Assembly: GCA_012033595.1 (NCBI GenBank)
Contig: JAAUQL010000018.1
Location: 1-64,000, forward strand
Length of the DNA: 64,000 nucleotides
From: Cyclobacteriaceae bacterium
Lineage (GTDB): Bacteria; Bacteroidota; Bacteroidia; Cytophagales; Cyclobacteriaceae
Reading direction: 5' to 3'
Both the position numbers and the translations under genes were made by a program. Within the stretch, counting starts at the first letter, position 1; every line of letters begins with the position of its first letter. Shown piece by piece: positions 54,694-62,268 of this stretch. Under the pieces are notes generated by a model, which saw only the letters and a program-made list of their open reading frames with translations, had not been told where the DNA came from and made no database searches.

Positions 54694-55377
54694 TTGAAAG
54701 AACGCTTCACCTCATTATATCTCGTGCCGACCCCTATAGGCAATCTCAAAGATATCACCCTTAGGGCATTGGAAGTTTTGCGCAATGTACAGCTCATTTT
54801 GGCCGAAGATACCCGGACTACAGGAGTATTATTGAAGCACTACGATATTCCCACCTCACAACGGAGCTACCATATCCACAATGAGCATAAGCAGGTAGCA
54901 TTGCTGGTGGAGCGCTTAAAGGCCGGAGAACAAATGGCGCTGGTAACTGATGCCGGCACACCGGGTATTTCAGATCCCGGGTTTCTTTTGGCTCGCGCCG
55001 TAGTAGAAGCCGGATTGGAGATTGAGTGCCTCCCCGGTGCCACGGCGTTTGTACCGGCGCTGGTCAAGTCAGGTTTACCTTCAGATCGTTTTGTATTCGA
55101 AGGTTTTTTGCCCACTAAGAAAGGAAGGCAAACAAAACTCATGTCGATAGCCGAGGAGCAGCGAACCGTGGTACTTTACGAATCGCCACACCGGCTCAAA
55201 AAGGCACTTAGCCAAATTGTAGAATTTATGGGGGAAGAACGTAGAATTTCTGTGTCGAGAGAGCTTACTAAAATATTTGAAGAAACCAGAACGGGTCCGG
55301 CATCGGAAGTCAGGGATTACTTCGAAAGCAAGGAAATCAAAGGGGAAATTGTGATTGTGATCTCCGGCAAATGTTGA
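54694..55377 (+). CDS. rsmI: 16S rRNA (cytidine(1402)-2'-O)-methyltransferase
   Basis: Methylates the ribose of C1402 in 16S rRNA, 227 residues. N-terminal LYLVPTPIGNLKDITLRALEVL, LAEDTRTTGVLLKHY, the SAM-loop TDAGTPGISDPGFLL and LPGATAFVPALVKSGLPSDRF are the family blocks. The start is a TTG at 54694; no ATG or GTG occurs before the LYLVPTPIGNL strand, so this alternative start is well supported. 7 nt after the pterin dehydratase. Confidence 0.95.
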   Translation: MKERFTSLYLVPTPIGNLKDITLRALEVLRNVQLILAEDTRTTGVLLKHYDIPTSQRSYHIHNEHKQVALLVERLKAGEQMALVTDAGTPGISDPGFLLARAVVEAGLEIECLPGATAFVPALVKSGLPSDRFVFEGFLPTKKGRQTKLMSIAEEQRTVVLYESPHRLKKALSQIVEFMGEERRISVSRELTKIFEETRTGPASEVRDYFESKEIKGEIVIVISGKC

Positions 55378-55446
55378 ATTAAAAATAATTTCCCAACAAC
55401 TATTAAAAATATTTTTATCCTAATTTGCGCCAAATCTATTAACAAT

Positions 55447-56247
55447 ATGAATATTGACCTTCAGCATACACTCAACGAAGTAGTGAAAATAGCCCAACGT
55501 GCCGGTGCATTCATCAGACACGAAGGCCATCAATTTGACCGTTCGAAAATCGAGGAAAAGGGACTAAATGACCTGGTATCTTATGTTGACAAGGAAGCGG
55601 AAAAAATGATAGTGCAAACCTTGAAATTTACCCTTCCCGATGCGGGCTTTATCACCGAAGAGGGCACCGAAACTCATAAAGCTGAAAAATACAACTGGGT
55701 AGTGGATCCGCTAGATGGCACCACCAACTTTATGCATGGATTGCCACCATATTCTGTGAGCATTGCACTGGTAGATAATGATATCCCTGTGTTGGGAGTG
55801 GTATATGTCATCAATTCTGACGAATGCTATCATGCTATCAAAGGAGGCGGGGCATATTGCAATCGCAAAAAAATAGGTATATCCAAAGTGGACAATTTCA
55901 AAGACGGGCTCTACATCACCGGTATGCCCTATACCGACTTTGGCAATCTCGATAAGTTTTGGAAAATATTTGGTCACTTTATGCAAAAGTCCCATGGAAT
56001 TCGACGCCTGGGTAGCGCAGCAGCCGATTTGGCCTATGTGGCAGCCGGCAGATCTGAAGGTTTTTTTGAGCATGGACTCAATCCATGGGATGTGGCAGCT
56101 GGGGTTTTGCTGGTGCTGGAAGCTGGAGGACAGATTACCGATTACCAGGGGGGAGACAACTATGTGTTTGGCAGGAGCATTATAGCCGGATGCGCGGTAC
56201 AGCCAGAAATGTACAAGGTAATCTCCAGCTATTGGAATGAAAACTGA
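55447..56247 (+). CDS. Inositol monophosphatase family protein
   Basis: Magnesium-dependent phosphatase of 266 residues. Metal-binding motifs are EEGTETHKAEKYNWVVDPLDGTTNFMHG (DPLDGTTN) and the C-terminal NPWDVAAGVLLVLEAGG. Substrates of this family include inositol phosphate, 3'-phosphoadenosine phosphate and histidinol phosphate; not resolvable here. It lies 69 nt after rsmI with a possible promoter between. Confidence 0.92.
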   Translation: MNIDLQHTLNEVVKIAQRAGAFIRHEGHQFDRSKIEEKGLNDLVSYVDKEAEKMIVQTLKFTLPDAGFITEEGTETHKAEKYNWVVDPLDGTTNFMHGLPPYSVSIALVDNDIPVLGVVYVINSDECYHAIKGGGAYCNRKKIGISKVDNFKDGLYITGMPYTDFGNLDKFWKIFGHFMQKSHGIRRLGSAAADLAYVAAGRSEGFFEHGLNPWDVAAGVLLVLEAGGQITDYQGGDNYVFGRSIIAGCAVQPEMYKVISSYWNEN

Positions 56248-56268
56248 GGGGCGAACTTGAAATAAAGC

Positions 56269-56424
56269 ATGATACAAAAAATTTTGCTGGCCATCGTATT
56301 TGCAGCGGCTTTGATCTACCTCGGTAGGTACATCTATCGTCAGGTAAAAGCAGGCGACAAAGATGGTGCGTGTGATAAGTGCCTGCCAAAAGATGTAATC
56401 AAGAAAAGCAGAAATCACGATTAA
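56269..56424 (+). CDS. Small membrane protein with Cys pair, FeoB-associated-like
   Basis: A 51-codon ORF: one hydrophobic helix (IQKILLAIVFAAALIYLGRYIYR) and a short charged tail with CDKC. The layout resembles the FeoB-associated Cys-rich membrane protein family (a helix followed by a Cys-containing tail), though no feoB is present in the window. It begins 22 nt after the inositol monophosphatase stop, so it may share its transcript. Confidence 0.5.
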   Translation: MIQKILLAIVFAAALIYLGRYIYRQVKAGDKDGACDKCLPKDVIKKSRNHD

Positions 56425-56526
56425 CCGAGATTCCAGACTAGGCTTTAGGATTTGCTAAATTACTCCCGTCATCAAAACAAAGCTTCCAGGCATTAACCAC
56501 CGCACCCCCAATGTTTTATGATAGCC

Positions 56527-56583
56527 AGCGCTCTTTTCTTAGTTTAATCATTCACAAAATGTTACGTTTTTAAACTGACCCCA
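56527..56583. repeat. Intergenic repeat, copy 2
   Basis: Aligns with 28779-28837 (CAGCGCTC start, CACAAAATGTT-CGTTTT core, TGAC end). It lies 17 nt beyond the stop of the minus-strand radical SAM gene. Confidence 0.45.
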
Positions 56584-56599
56584 TAAATAGCAGGAAGCG

Positions 56600-57616
56600 C
56601 TACACTTCGAGCCCTTCAGTGCAATTTTTGCAAATGTCTATACCCTTGCGATCTGATAGCAGGCGCGAACGGAAATTCAAATACTGCTTACCGTTCCATA
56701 TTTCTTTGAATGATCGATCGTGGATATTCCCCATGGTGTAGCGGGCATCCTTGTCAAAACAGCAAGGCACAATATCTCCGTTCCACGTCATCACGCAAGA
56801 GTGCCACATTTTCCAACATTTATTCAAATGCTTATTTTTTATGGCGATTTTATTGTTTTCAATTTGAGTATAGCGGCTGTATTTCCTGTCTTTGGGGATC
56901 AGTTCCGAACCTTTTTCAAAATCATAGACCTGGGCGGTCTTCAGTTCCAGTTTGTCCACACCCAGCCTTTTGGCCAATGCTTTTACTTCTCCGATCTGAT
57001 GTCTGTTGTGCTCGAATACAATGAATTGCAATATGATAAAAGGGTGTTTGTGTCCGTAAGATTTTCTTGCGGCAATCAAATTTTCTATGCCAACAATGGC
57101 CTTGCTTAATTGGCCTCCAATCCGGTATTTTTCGTAGGTAGCCTGGCCGGTGCCATCCAGCGATACAATGATCCTGTTAAGCCCGGAGGCTATGGTTTTC
57201 TTTGCATTTTCCGGGGTAAGAAAATGGGCATTGGTAGAGGTGGCAGTAAATATTTTTTTGGAATGGGCATAGTTGATCAGGTCGAAAAAGCCCGGGTGCA
57301 GGTAGGGTTCTCCCTGAAAATAGAGGATCAAATACATTAAATTGCCATGAAGCTCATCAATGATTTTCCGATAAGTTTCCATAGGCATCATTCCGGTAGG
57401 TCGCGAAAATGACCTGAGACCGCTTGGGCACTGGGGGCAGCGCAAGTTGCAGGAAGTGGTTGGCTCCACGGAAATACTGAACGGAAAAGCCGGGTGCCAC
57501 GGAGATTTACTGCGGAGTGAAAGTTTAAATCCCCAATACGTTCTCATCGCGTTAAGCAGTCGCTTTACGGTAATTTTTGAAATGAATTCTTTTGCCTCCG
57601 CAAGGTGGTAAATCAT
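56600..57616 (-). CDS. Radical SAM / SPASM domain protein
   Basis: Radical SAM enzyme of 338 residues. The 4Fe-4S cluster motif is CNLRCPQC (Cys 56, 60, 63) in the N-terminal third, and the C-terminal SPASM-like domain holds many Cys (CWKMWHSCVMTW, VPCCFDKDARYTMGN, DICKNCTEG). SPASM proteins act on peptides, tRNA or enzymes; the substrate is not evident and no precursor peptide is recognisable next to it. It is the last gene of a minus-strand unit whose upstream part is unclear. Confidence 0.88.
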   Translation of the reverse strand: MIYHLAEAKEFISKITVKRLLNAMRTYWGFKLSLRSKSPWHPAFPFSISVEPTTSCNLRCPQCPSGLRSFSRPTGMMPMETYRKIIDELHGNLMYLILYFQGEPYLHPGFFDLINYAHSKKIFTATSTNAHFLTPENAKKTIASGLNRIIVSLDGTGQATYEKYRIGGQLSKAIVGIENLIAARKSYGHKHPFIILQFIVFEHNRHQIGEVKALAKRLGVDKLELKTAQVYDFEKGSELIPKDRKYSRYTQIENNKIAIKNKHLNKCWKMWHSCVMTWNGDIVPCCFDKDARYTMGNIHDRSFKEIWNGKQYLNFRSRLLSDRKGIDICKNCTEGLEV

Positions 57617-58066
57617 TTACGTTTCTATTATTATTCTATGCCAAAAAATCCTACAGTTGTTGCGCCACTTTTATTTGTCATAGACCAGCCCTACAAGGCA
57701 TTCAATTAAAGTCTCTGGTTCCATTTGCACCTTATTAAGGCCGCAGATGATACCCGCTACCGAATCAAGATAAGTTTCATTAATCCATGCACCTTTTTAC
57801 ATCTACAAAGCCAGGTACAGGTTTGGCCAAAGTTAAATACTTTTAGTCTTCTATCATAAAGGCTTACATCATGTGCCAGGTAGCCACTTTTAGCATAGGT
57901 GCCTTGGGGTTGCTCACCTGTTTTTATGAAGGGGTATTTTGCATGGCTAAACCGCAACGGATCCCATATCCATCCTTGAGATTTAAAGCAAAAAGTCGAA
58001 AAAATACCGGTGGTTTTGTGGCTTTTAAATATAATTGGTGAATTTCGCAAAGATAAAAGGAGGCAA
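57617..58066. other. Region with a possible degraded or frameshifted minus-strand ORF
   Basis: 450 bases between the radical SAM gene and the M1 peptidase gene. On the minus strand 58050-57757 is open (97 codons) but not recognisable. In the next frame 57798-57671 reads KGAWINETYLDSVAGIICGL and continues to a TAA at 57671, 54 nt before the radical SAM start; joining the two by one added base would give a protein of about 137 residues. A TATCTTTG lies at 58055-58048 (minus). I do not claim a gene. Confidence 0.25.
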
Positions 58067-59941
58067 ATGAAAAGAAAAAGTATATGCGCAGGAATGGCAT
58101 TTGTTGCATTTTTTCAACTGAATTCCTGTCTAAACAAACCTGAAAAGAATATATCTGATGATATTATGAAAGTATATGTCCAGGATCCGCATTCGTATGC
58201 CAGGCCAAATGAGGCTGCTATCGAACACCTCAAATTGGATATAAAGGTAGATTTTGAAAATAAAAAAGTTTCTGGTATTTGTGATTTGAGTTATATTAAA
58301 TCAGCCAAAGCCAAGTCGATAGTGCTTGACACAAAGTCGCTGAACATCCATGAAATTACCTACTCAGATGGCACTGTGGCCAACTACCAGCTTCATGAAG
58401 AAGATCCGATACTGGGTGCTGCCCTGGAGATTACCTTGCCCCATGACAATCAAAATATCCGTATCGTCTATGAAAGTAGCAACAGGGCAGAGGCGCTGCA
58501 GTGGTTAAGCCCGCAACAAACCGCAGGTAAAAAGTATCCGTTTTTATTTACCCAATCACAGGCCATCCTGGCGCGTAGCTGGATTCCACTGCAGGATTCG
58601 CCGGGTGTGCGTTTTACCTACGAAGCCAGGGTGCAGGTGCCCACTGGCATGATGGCCCTAATGAGCGCCGAAAATCCACAAAACATTCAGAATGATGGTG
58701 TTTATCATTTCGAAATGCCCCAGCCTATCCCCAGCTACCTGATGTGCCTGGCTGTTGGCAATATAGATTTTGCCCCGGTTGGCAGCCGAACCGGCGTGTA
58801 TGCCGAACCGTCTGTGCTGGATGAAGCGCATGAGGAATTTAATGAAATGGACGAGATGCTGGCCATAGCCGAAAAATTGTACGATGAATACCGCTGGGGC
58901 AGGTACGACCTGCTGGTGCTGCCACCGAGTTTTCCTTTTGGCGGCATGGAAAATCCACGGATCACTTTTGCGACGCCCACCATCTTGGCCGGTGACAAGT
59001 CGCTGGTGTCACTGGTGGCTCATGAGCTGGCGCACTCCTGGTCTGGCAACCTGGTGACCAATGCTACTTGGAACGACTTCTGGTTAAATGAAGGCTTCAC
59101 TGTATATTTCGAACACCGGATCATGGAAGCACTCAAGGGCAAAGAATACGCTGATATGTTGTCCGCGCTTAGTTTACAAGGACTTCGCGAAGAGGTCGCA
59201 GCATTTATCAAGAGCGGTAAATCTGAAGATACCAAACTCAAGCTCGACCTGGCTGGTAGAAACCCGGATGACGGAGTCACGGCCATTGCTTACGACAAAG
59301 GCTATTACTTTTTGCGCTATCTCGAATCGTATGTGGGTCGTGAAAAGTTTGATGATTTTCTCAAGGACTACTTCGATAAATTCGCGTTTAAGACCAATTA
59401 CACCGAAGCGTTTATCCCCTATGTGCAGCGCGAATTATTTGAAAAAAACGGTCTGGAGCCCATTCCAGACTTAAAGGAATGGATCTACGATACCGGATTG
59501 CCGAAGACCTTGCCCGCTGTGCATTCTACCAGGTTCGCAAAGGTTGATGAGGCTGTTTCGGCCTGGAAAAAGGGGCAATATCAAATAAATACCAGCGATT
59601 GGTCGAGCCACGAATGGGTCTATTTCATCACACAGCTGCCGGAAGAACGCTCATCAGGAGACTTGGAAAAATTGGATAACATGTTCCACTTTACCCGGAG
59701 TGGCAATGCCGAGATTTTGGGGGTTTGGTTTGTGTTGGTTGCCCAAAACCTTTACGAACCAGCGTTTCCGGCCATGAAACAGTTCCTCATTCATACCGGA
59801 AGACGCAAGTTTTTAATGCCGATATATACCGCATTACTAAAAACACAAAAGGGCCAGGCTCTTGCCAAAGAAATATATGCTCAGGCCCGGCCAAACTATC
59901 ACTTTGTTGCCGTCAATTCCCTGGATGTTTTGTTGAGATAG
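58067..59941 (+). CDS. M1 family aminopeptidase, lipoprotein
   Basis: Zinc metallopeptidase of the M1 family, about 624 residues. Lipoprotein signal (FFQLNSC, Cys near residue 20), N-terminal saddle domain, the GGMEN substrate motif (FGGMENPRITFATPT) and the zinc site VAHELAHSW (about residue 318) with the third ligand Glu in WLNEGF 18 residues later, then the LTA4-hydrolase-like C-terminal domain. It trims N-terminal residues of peptides, probably in the periplasm. The ATG at 58067 follows a strong AAAGGAGG ribosome-binding site (58056-58063), unusual in this phylum; the frame opens at 58010. Confidence 0.93.
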   Translation: MKRKSICAGMAFVAFFQLNSCLNKPEKNISDDIMKVYVQDPHSYARPNEAAIEHLKLDIKVDFENKKVSGICDLSYIKSAKAKSIVLDTKSLNIHEITYSDGTVANYQLHEEDPILGAALEITLPHDNQNIRIVYESSNRAEALQWLSPQQTAGKKYPFLFTQSQAILARSWIPLQDSPGVRFTYEARVQVPTGMMALMSAENPQNIQNDGVYHFEMPQPIPSYLMCLAVGNIDFAPVGSRTGVYAEPSVLDEAHEEFNEMDEMLAIAEKLYDEYRWGRYDLLVLPPSFPFGGMENPRITFATPTILAGDKSLVSLVAHELAHSWSGNLVTNATWNDFWLNEGFTVYFEHRIMEALKGKEYADMLSALSLQGLREEVAAFIKSGKSEDTKLKLDLAGRNPDDGVTAIAYDKGYYFLRYLESYVGREKFDDFLKDYFDKFAFKTNYTEAFIPYVQRELFEKNGLEPIPDLKEWIYDTGLPKTLPAVHSTRFAKVDEAVSAWKKGQYQINTSDWSSHEWVYFITQLPEERSSGDLEKLDNMFHFTRSGNAEILGVWFVLVAQNLYEPAFPAMKQFLIHTGRRKFLMPIYTALLKTQKGQALAKEIYAQARPNYHFVAVNSLDVLLR

Positions 59942-59942
59942 C

Positions 59943-60004
59943 GGTGCGCTTTTGATTGATTAACACTTTTAGCCGGTCGCACCTTGTTTTTTTTCACCAG
60001 GCAA
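59943..60004 (+). terminator. Likely intrinsic terminator of the M1 peptidase gene
   Basis: GGTGCG (59943-59948) and CGCACC (59988-59993) form a stem with a 39-nt loop, followed by TTG and eight T residues (59997-60004). The long loop makes the call less certain, but the stop at 59941 is only 1 nt away. Confidence 0.5.
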
Positions 60005-60049
60005 CCATTGTACCTATGCCGGGGTTCTATGGCTGAAAGTGTTATTTAA

Positions 60050-60609
60050 ATGAAAGAAATGATTTTGAGCGAAGAGGAATTGGTTAAACGGTGCATCGAC
60101 AACGACCGCCACGCGCAAGGGTTTCTTTTCAATCAGCACTACTGCGACTTGTACCTCATCGCTATGCGCTATATGAGCGACCATCACGACGCAGAAGACG
60201 TGGTAATCGGCTCATTTACCCGGGTTTACAAATATTTAAAAACTTTTACATACACCTCACCTGGCAGTCTTGGCCGATGGATTCGCACCATCCTGATCAA
60301 CGAGGCAATTCGAAACCTGAAAAAAGCCGGCAAATCATATTCGATGAAGACATCAGGTATCTCGATGTGCAACAAAATGAAGCAAATGGGTTGGAGCAAT
60401 TACAGGCTGCCGATATTTTTAGAATGATAGAAAAATTGCCGCCGGGCTACCGGACGGTGTTCAACCTGTATGTGGTCGAAGGATATGGGCACAAAGAAAT
60501 AGCCGGAAAACTGGGCATATCTGAAAACACTTCTAAAACCCAGTTGCGAAAGGCGAGACAACAATTAATGATCAGAATAAACAAAGGAAAAATCTATGAA
60601 ACCAAATAA
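60050..60609 (+). CDS. ECF-type sigma-70 factor (frameshifted in this sequence)
   Basis: RNA polymerase sigma factor of about 186 residues. Region 2: YLIAMRYMSDHHDAEDVVIGSFTRVYKYLK. Region 4: LPPGYRTVFNLYVVEGYGHKEIAGKLGISENTSKTQLRKARQQL. The link is broken in the A6 run at 60320-60325; adding one A gives RNLKKSRQIIFDEDIRYLDV. It lies with a membrane-protein gene whose start overlaps it (60596), so the pair probably forms a sigma/anti-sigma or sigma-plus-sensor unit. Confidence 0.82.
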
Positions 60610-61237
60610 TATAGATAAGCTCATCAGAGAAAAACTGGAGTCGGTTCATGATGTGCATGCCCGTGAAATAGAGGCCGCTAAGCCGTTTGTGTGGTCATCT
60701 GTTCAAAGCAAGATGCATCGACATCCAACACTACCTTGGTTTCATCTTGTTGCTGCCGTGGTGCTATTGCTGATTGGTTTTTCATTTACTATGATACACA
60801 TTCAAAAACAACACCGCAATGAAATGCAGCAATTGACCAATGCCCTGGACAAAATGGAGCAGGAGCATGTTGACCAGCGTGAAGCCATTTCCCGTAAGGA
60901 AAATCAGATTAAAACCCTGTCCTGGGAACTACAGGTGATGGAGTCTAAATTAGTAGATCAAAAATTGACTCCTACACATGAAAAAGGACAGCCCATGCCG
61001 CAAATAATCTACCGGACCGATACGATATTTATCCGGCAACCTGAGTACCGCACAGTGGCCAATGTGCAGGAAAATCCTGTAAACACAGCCAAAGATGTGC
61101 AAACAGCGACAACGAAAGCAGCGCATAGCCATGCAACAGATCACATCATCTACCCTTCTTATCACGGAAAAGATAAAAGCCCTGACAACGAAAACCTGCG
61201 GGTGAGGTTAGGGCCGATACTGAGCAGTCGCAACTGA
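60596..61237 (+). CDS. Membrane protein next to the sigma factor, possible anti-sigma factor
   Basis: Protein of 213 residues with one transmembrane helix (about 46-62, WFHLVAAVVLLLIGFSFTM), a short N-terminal cytosolic part (DKLIREKLESVHDVHAREIEAAKPFVWSSVQSKM) and a C-terminal periplasmic part with a coiled-coil-like stretch (NALDKMEQEHVDQREAISRKE). The layout fits an anti-sigma or sensor that follows ECF factors in Bacteroidota; no ZAS zinc motif is seen. The start overlaps the sigma gene by 14 nt. The 3' neighbour is a barrel protein. Confidence 0.7.
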   Translation: MKPNNIDKLIREKLESVHDVHAREIEAAKPFVWSSVQSKMHRHPTLPWFHLVAAVVLLLIGFSFTMIHIQKQHRNEMQQLTNALDKMEQEHVDQREAISRKENQIKTLSWELQVMESKLVDQKLTPTHEKGQPMPQIIYRTDTIFIRQPEYRTVANVQENPVNTAKDVQTATTKAAHSHATDHIIYPSYHGKDKSPDNENLRVRLGPILSSRN

Positions 61238-61279
61238 TCATAACTCATCCATTCATAAACTTTATTAAAAAAAACTATC

Positions 61280-62221
61280 ATGAAACACCTATGTCTAATT
61301 TTTGCAATAATAATTCTCCCATCTCTGGCCTCTTCTCAGGAAGTCAGGGATACGGTGGTGGTTTATATCGACAACCGTATAGAGATACGAATTGCGCTGG
61401 AAGATTATACCGAATTGAAAACTACTGATAAAATTGGGCAAACCCTCGAGGATTTTAGCAAACTCCTGCCGCAGTTTTCAGCTAAACTGCATGCCGATAC
61501 ACCAGAGCTGGTCAGGTATAAGGTGGACAGTGAGCTCACTGTTGCTCCGGGCAGCCCTCAACAAATTTACCTGGTGAAAGAAGGCGATTTGAGTGATACC
61601 GGTATCAGAGACAAGGCCATAATCATCGACAAGGATTTTCAGCTTATGATCACCACCACAGACTTAATGTCGATCGCTGATATGGCGCTGGCCTCTTGTA
61701 TGCAACATGTGGGTGAGGCTATGGCCGAGCGCACACGATGGTCAAAGTCACTATCATTTGAATGTGTCAACAATGTGGTGACGCTAATAGAGGACAAAAA
61801 CCATGAATGGGATCAACTGGAGCTATCGATTGGGGCAGGGGCAGGGTTGGTAAAAAACACGTGGATGCCTGATCTTACCTTAGGTTTGAATTTTATTTTC
61901 AATAAGAAGGGTACGATCCGTGGGCCATACATCACCTCCAATATGTTGTTTGATTTCACCACCGAAGGTAAAATGAACATGAATACTTTTTTGAATCTGG
62001 GCTATCGGTGGACTATGAACAAGCAAGAAGACAAGTACAACACCATGGGGGTAGAGCTGGGCTACCTCATTGCACGTCAGGGAGAAATATTTGGGGAAAA
62101 TACATTCAAACTTGGGCTCAACTGGACACCGGCCAGGCACGTTACCGTTACGCCACACCTTTATTTCACCGACAATTTTGGCCAGCTATTCCCCGGTGTC
62201 CGGATTGGCTTTGGTTTTTAA
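61280..62221 (+). CDS. Exported barrel-like protein of the sigma-factor unit
   Basis: Protein of 313 residues with a signal peptide (LCLIFAIIILPSLASSQ). The N-terminal half is soluble (about 20-175); the C-terminal half has beta-strand pairs typical of an outer-membrane barrel (LELSIGAGAGLVKNTW, LTLGLNFIFNKKG, TFLNLGYRWTMNK, MGVELGYLIARQGE, LGLNWTPARHVTVTPHLYF), ending in RIGFGF. Unknown function; it follows the membrane protein by 42 nt and is probably in the same operon as the sigma factor. Confidence 0.72.
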   Translation: MKHLCLIFAIIILPSLASSQEVRDTVVVYIDNRIEIRIALEDYTELKTTDKIGQTLEDFSKLLPQFSAKLHADTPELVRYKVDSELTVAPGSPQQIYLVKEGDLSDTGIRDKAIIIDKDFQLMITTTDLMSIADMALASCMQHVGEAMAERTRWSKSLSFECVNNVVTLIEDKNHEWDQLELSIGAGAGLVKNTWMPDLTLGLNFIFNKKGTIRGPYITSNMLFDFTTEGKMNMNTFLNLGYRWTMNKQEDKYNTMGVELGYLIARQGEIFGENTFKLGLNWTPARHVTVTPHLYFTDNFGQLFPGVRIGFGF

Positions 62222-62268
62222 TATTGATTTTAATTTAAATCAGAACGCAACACAAGTCTTCCGTGGGT

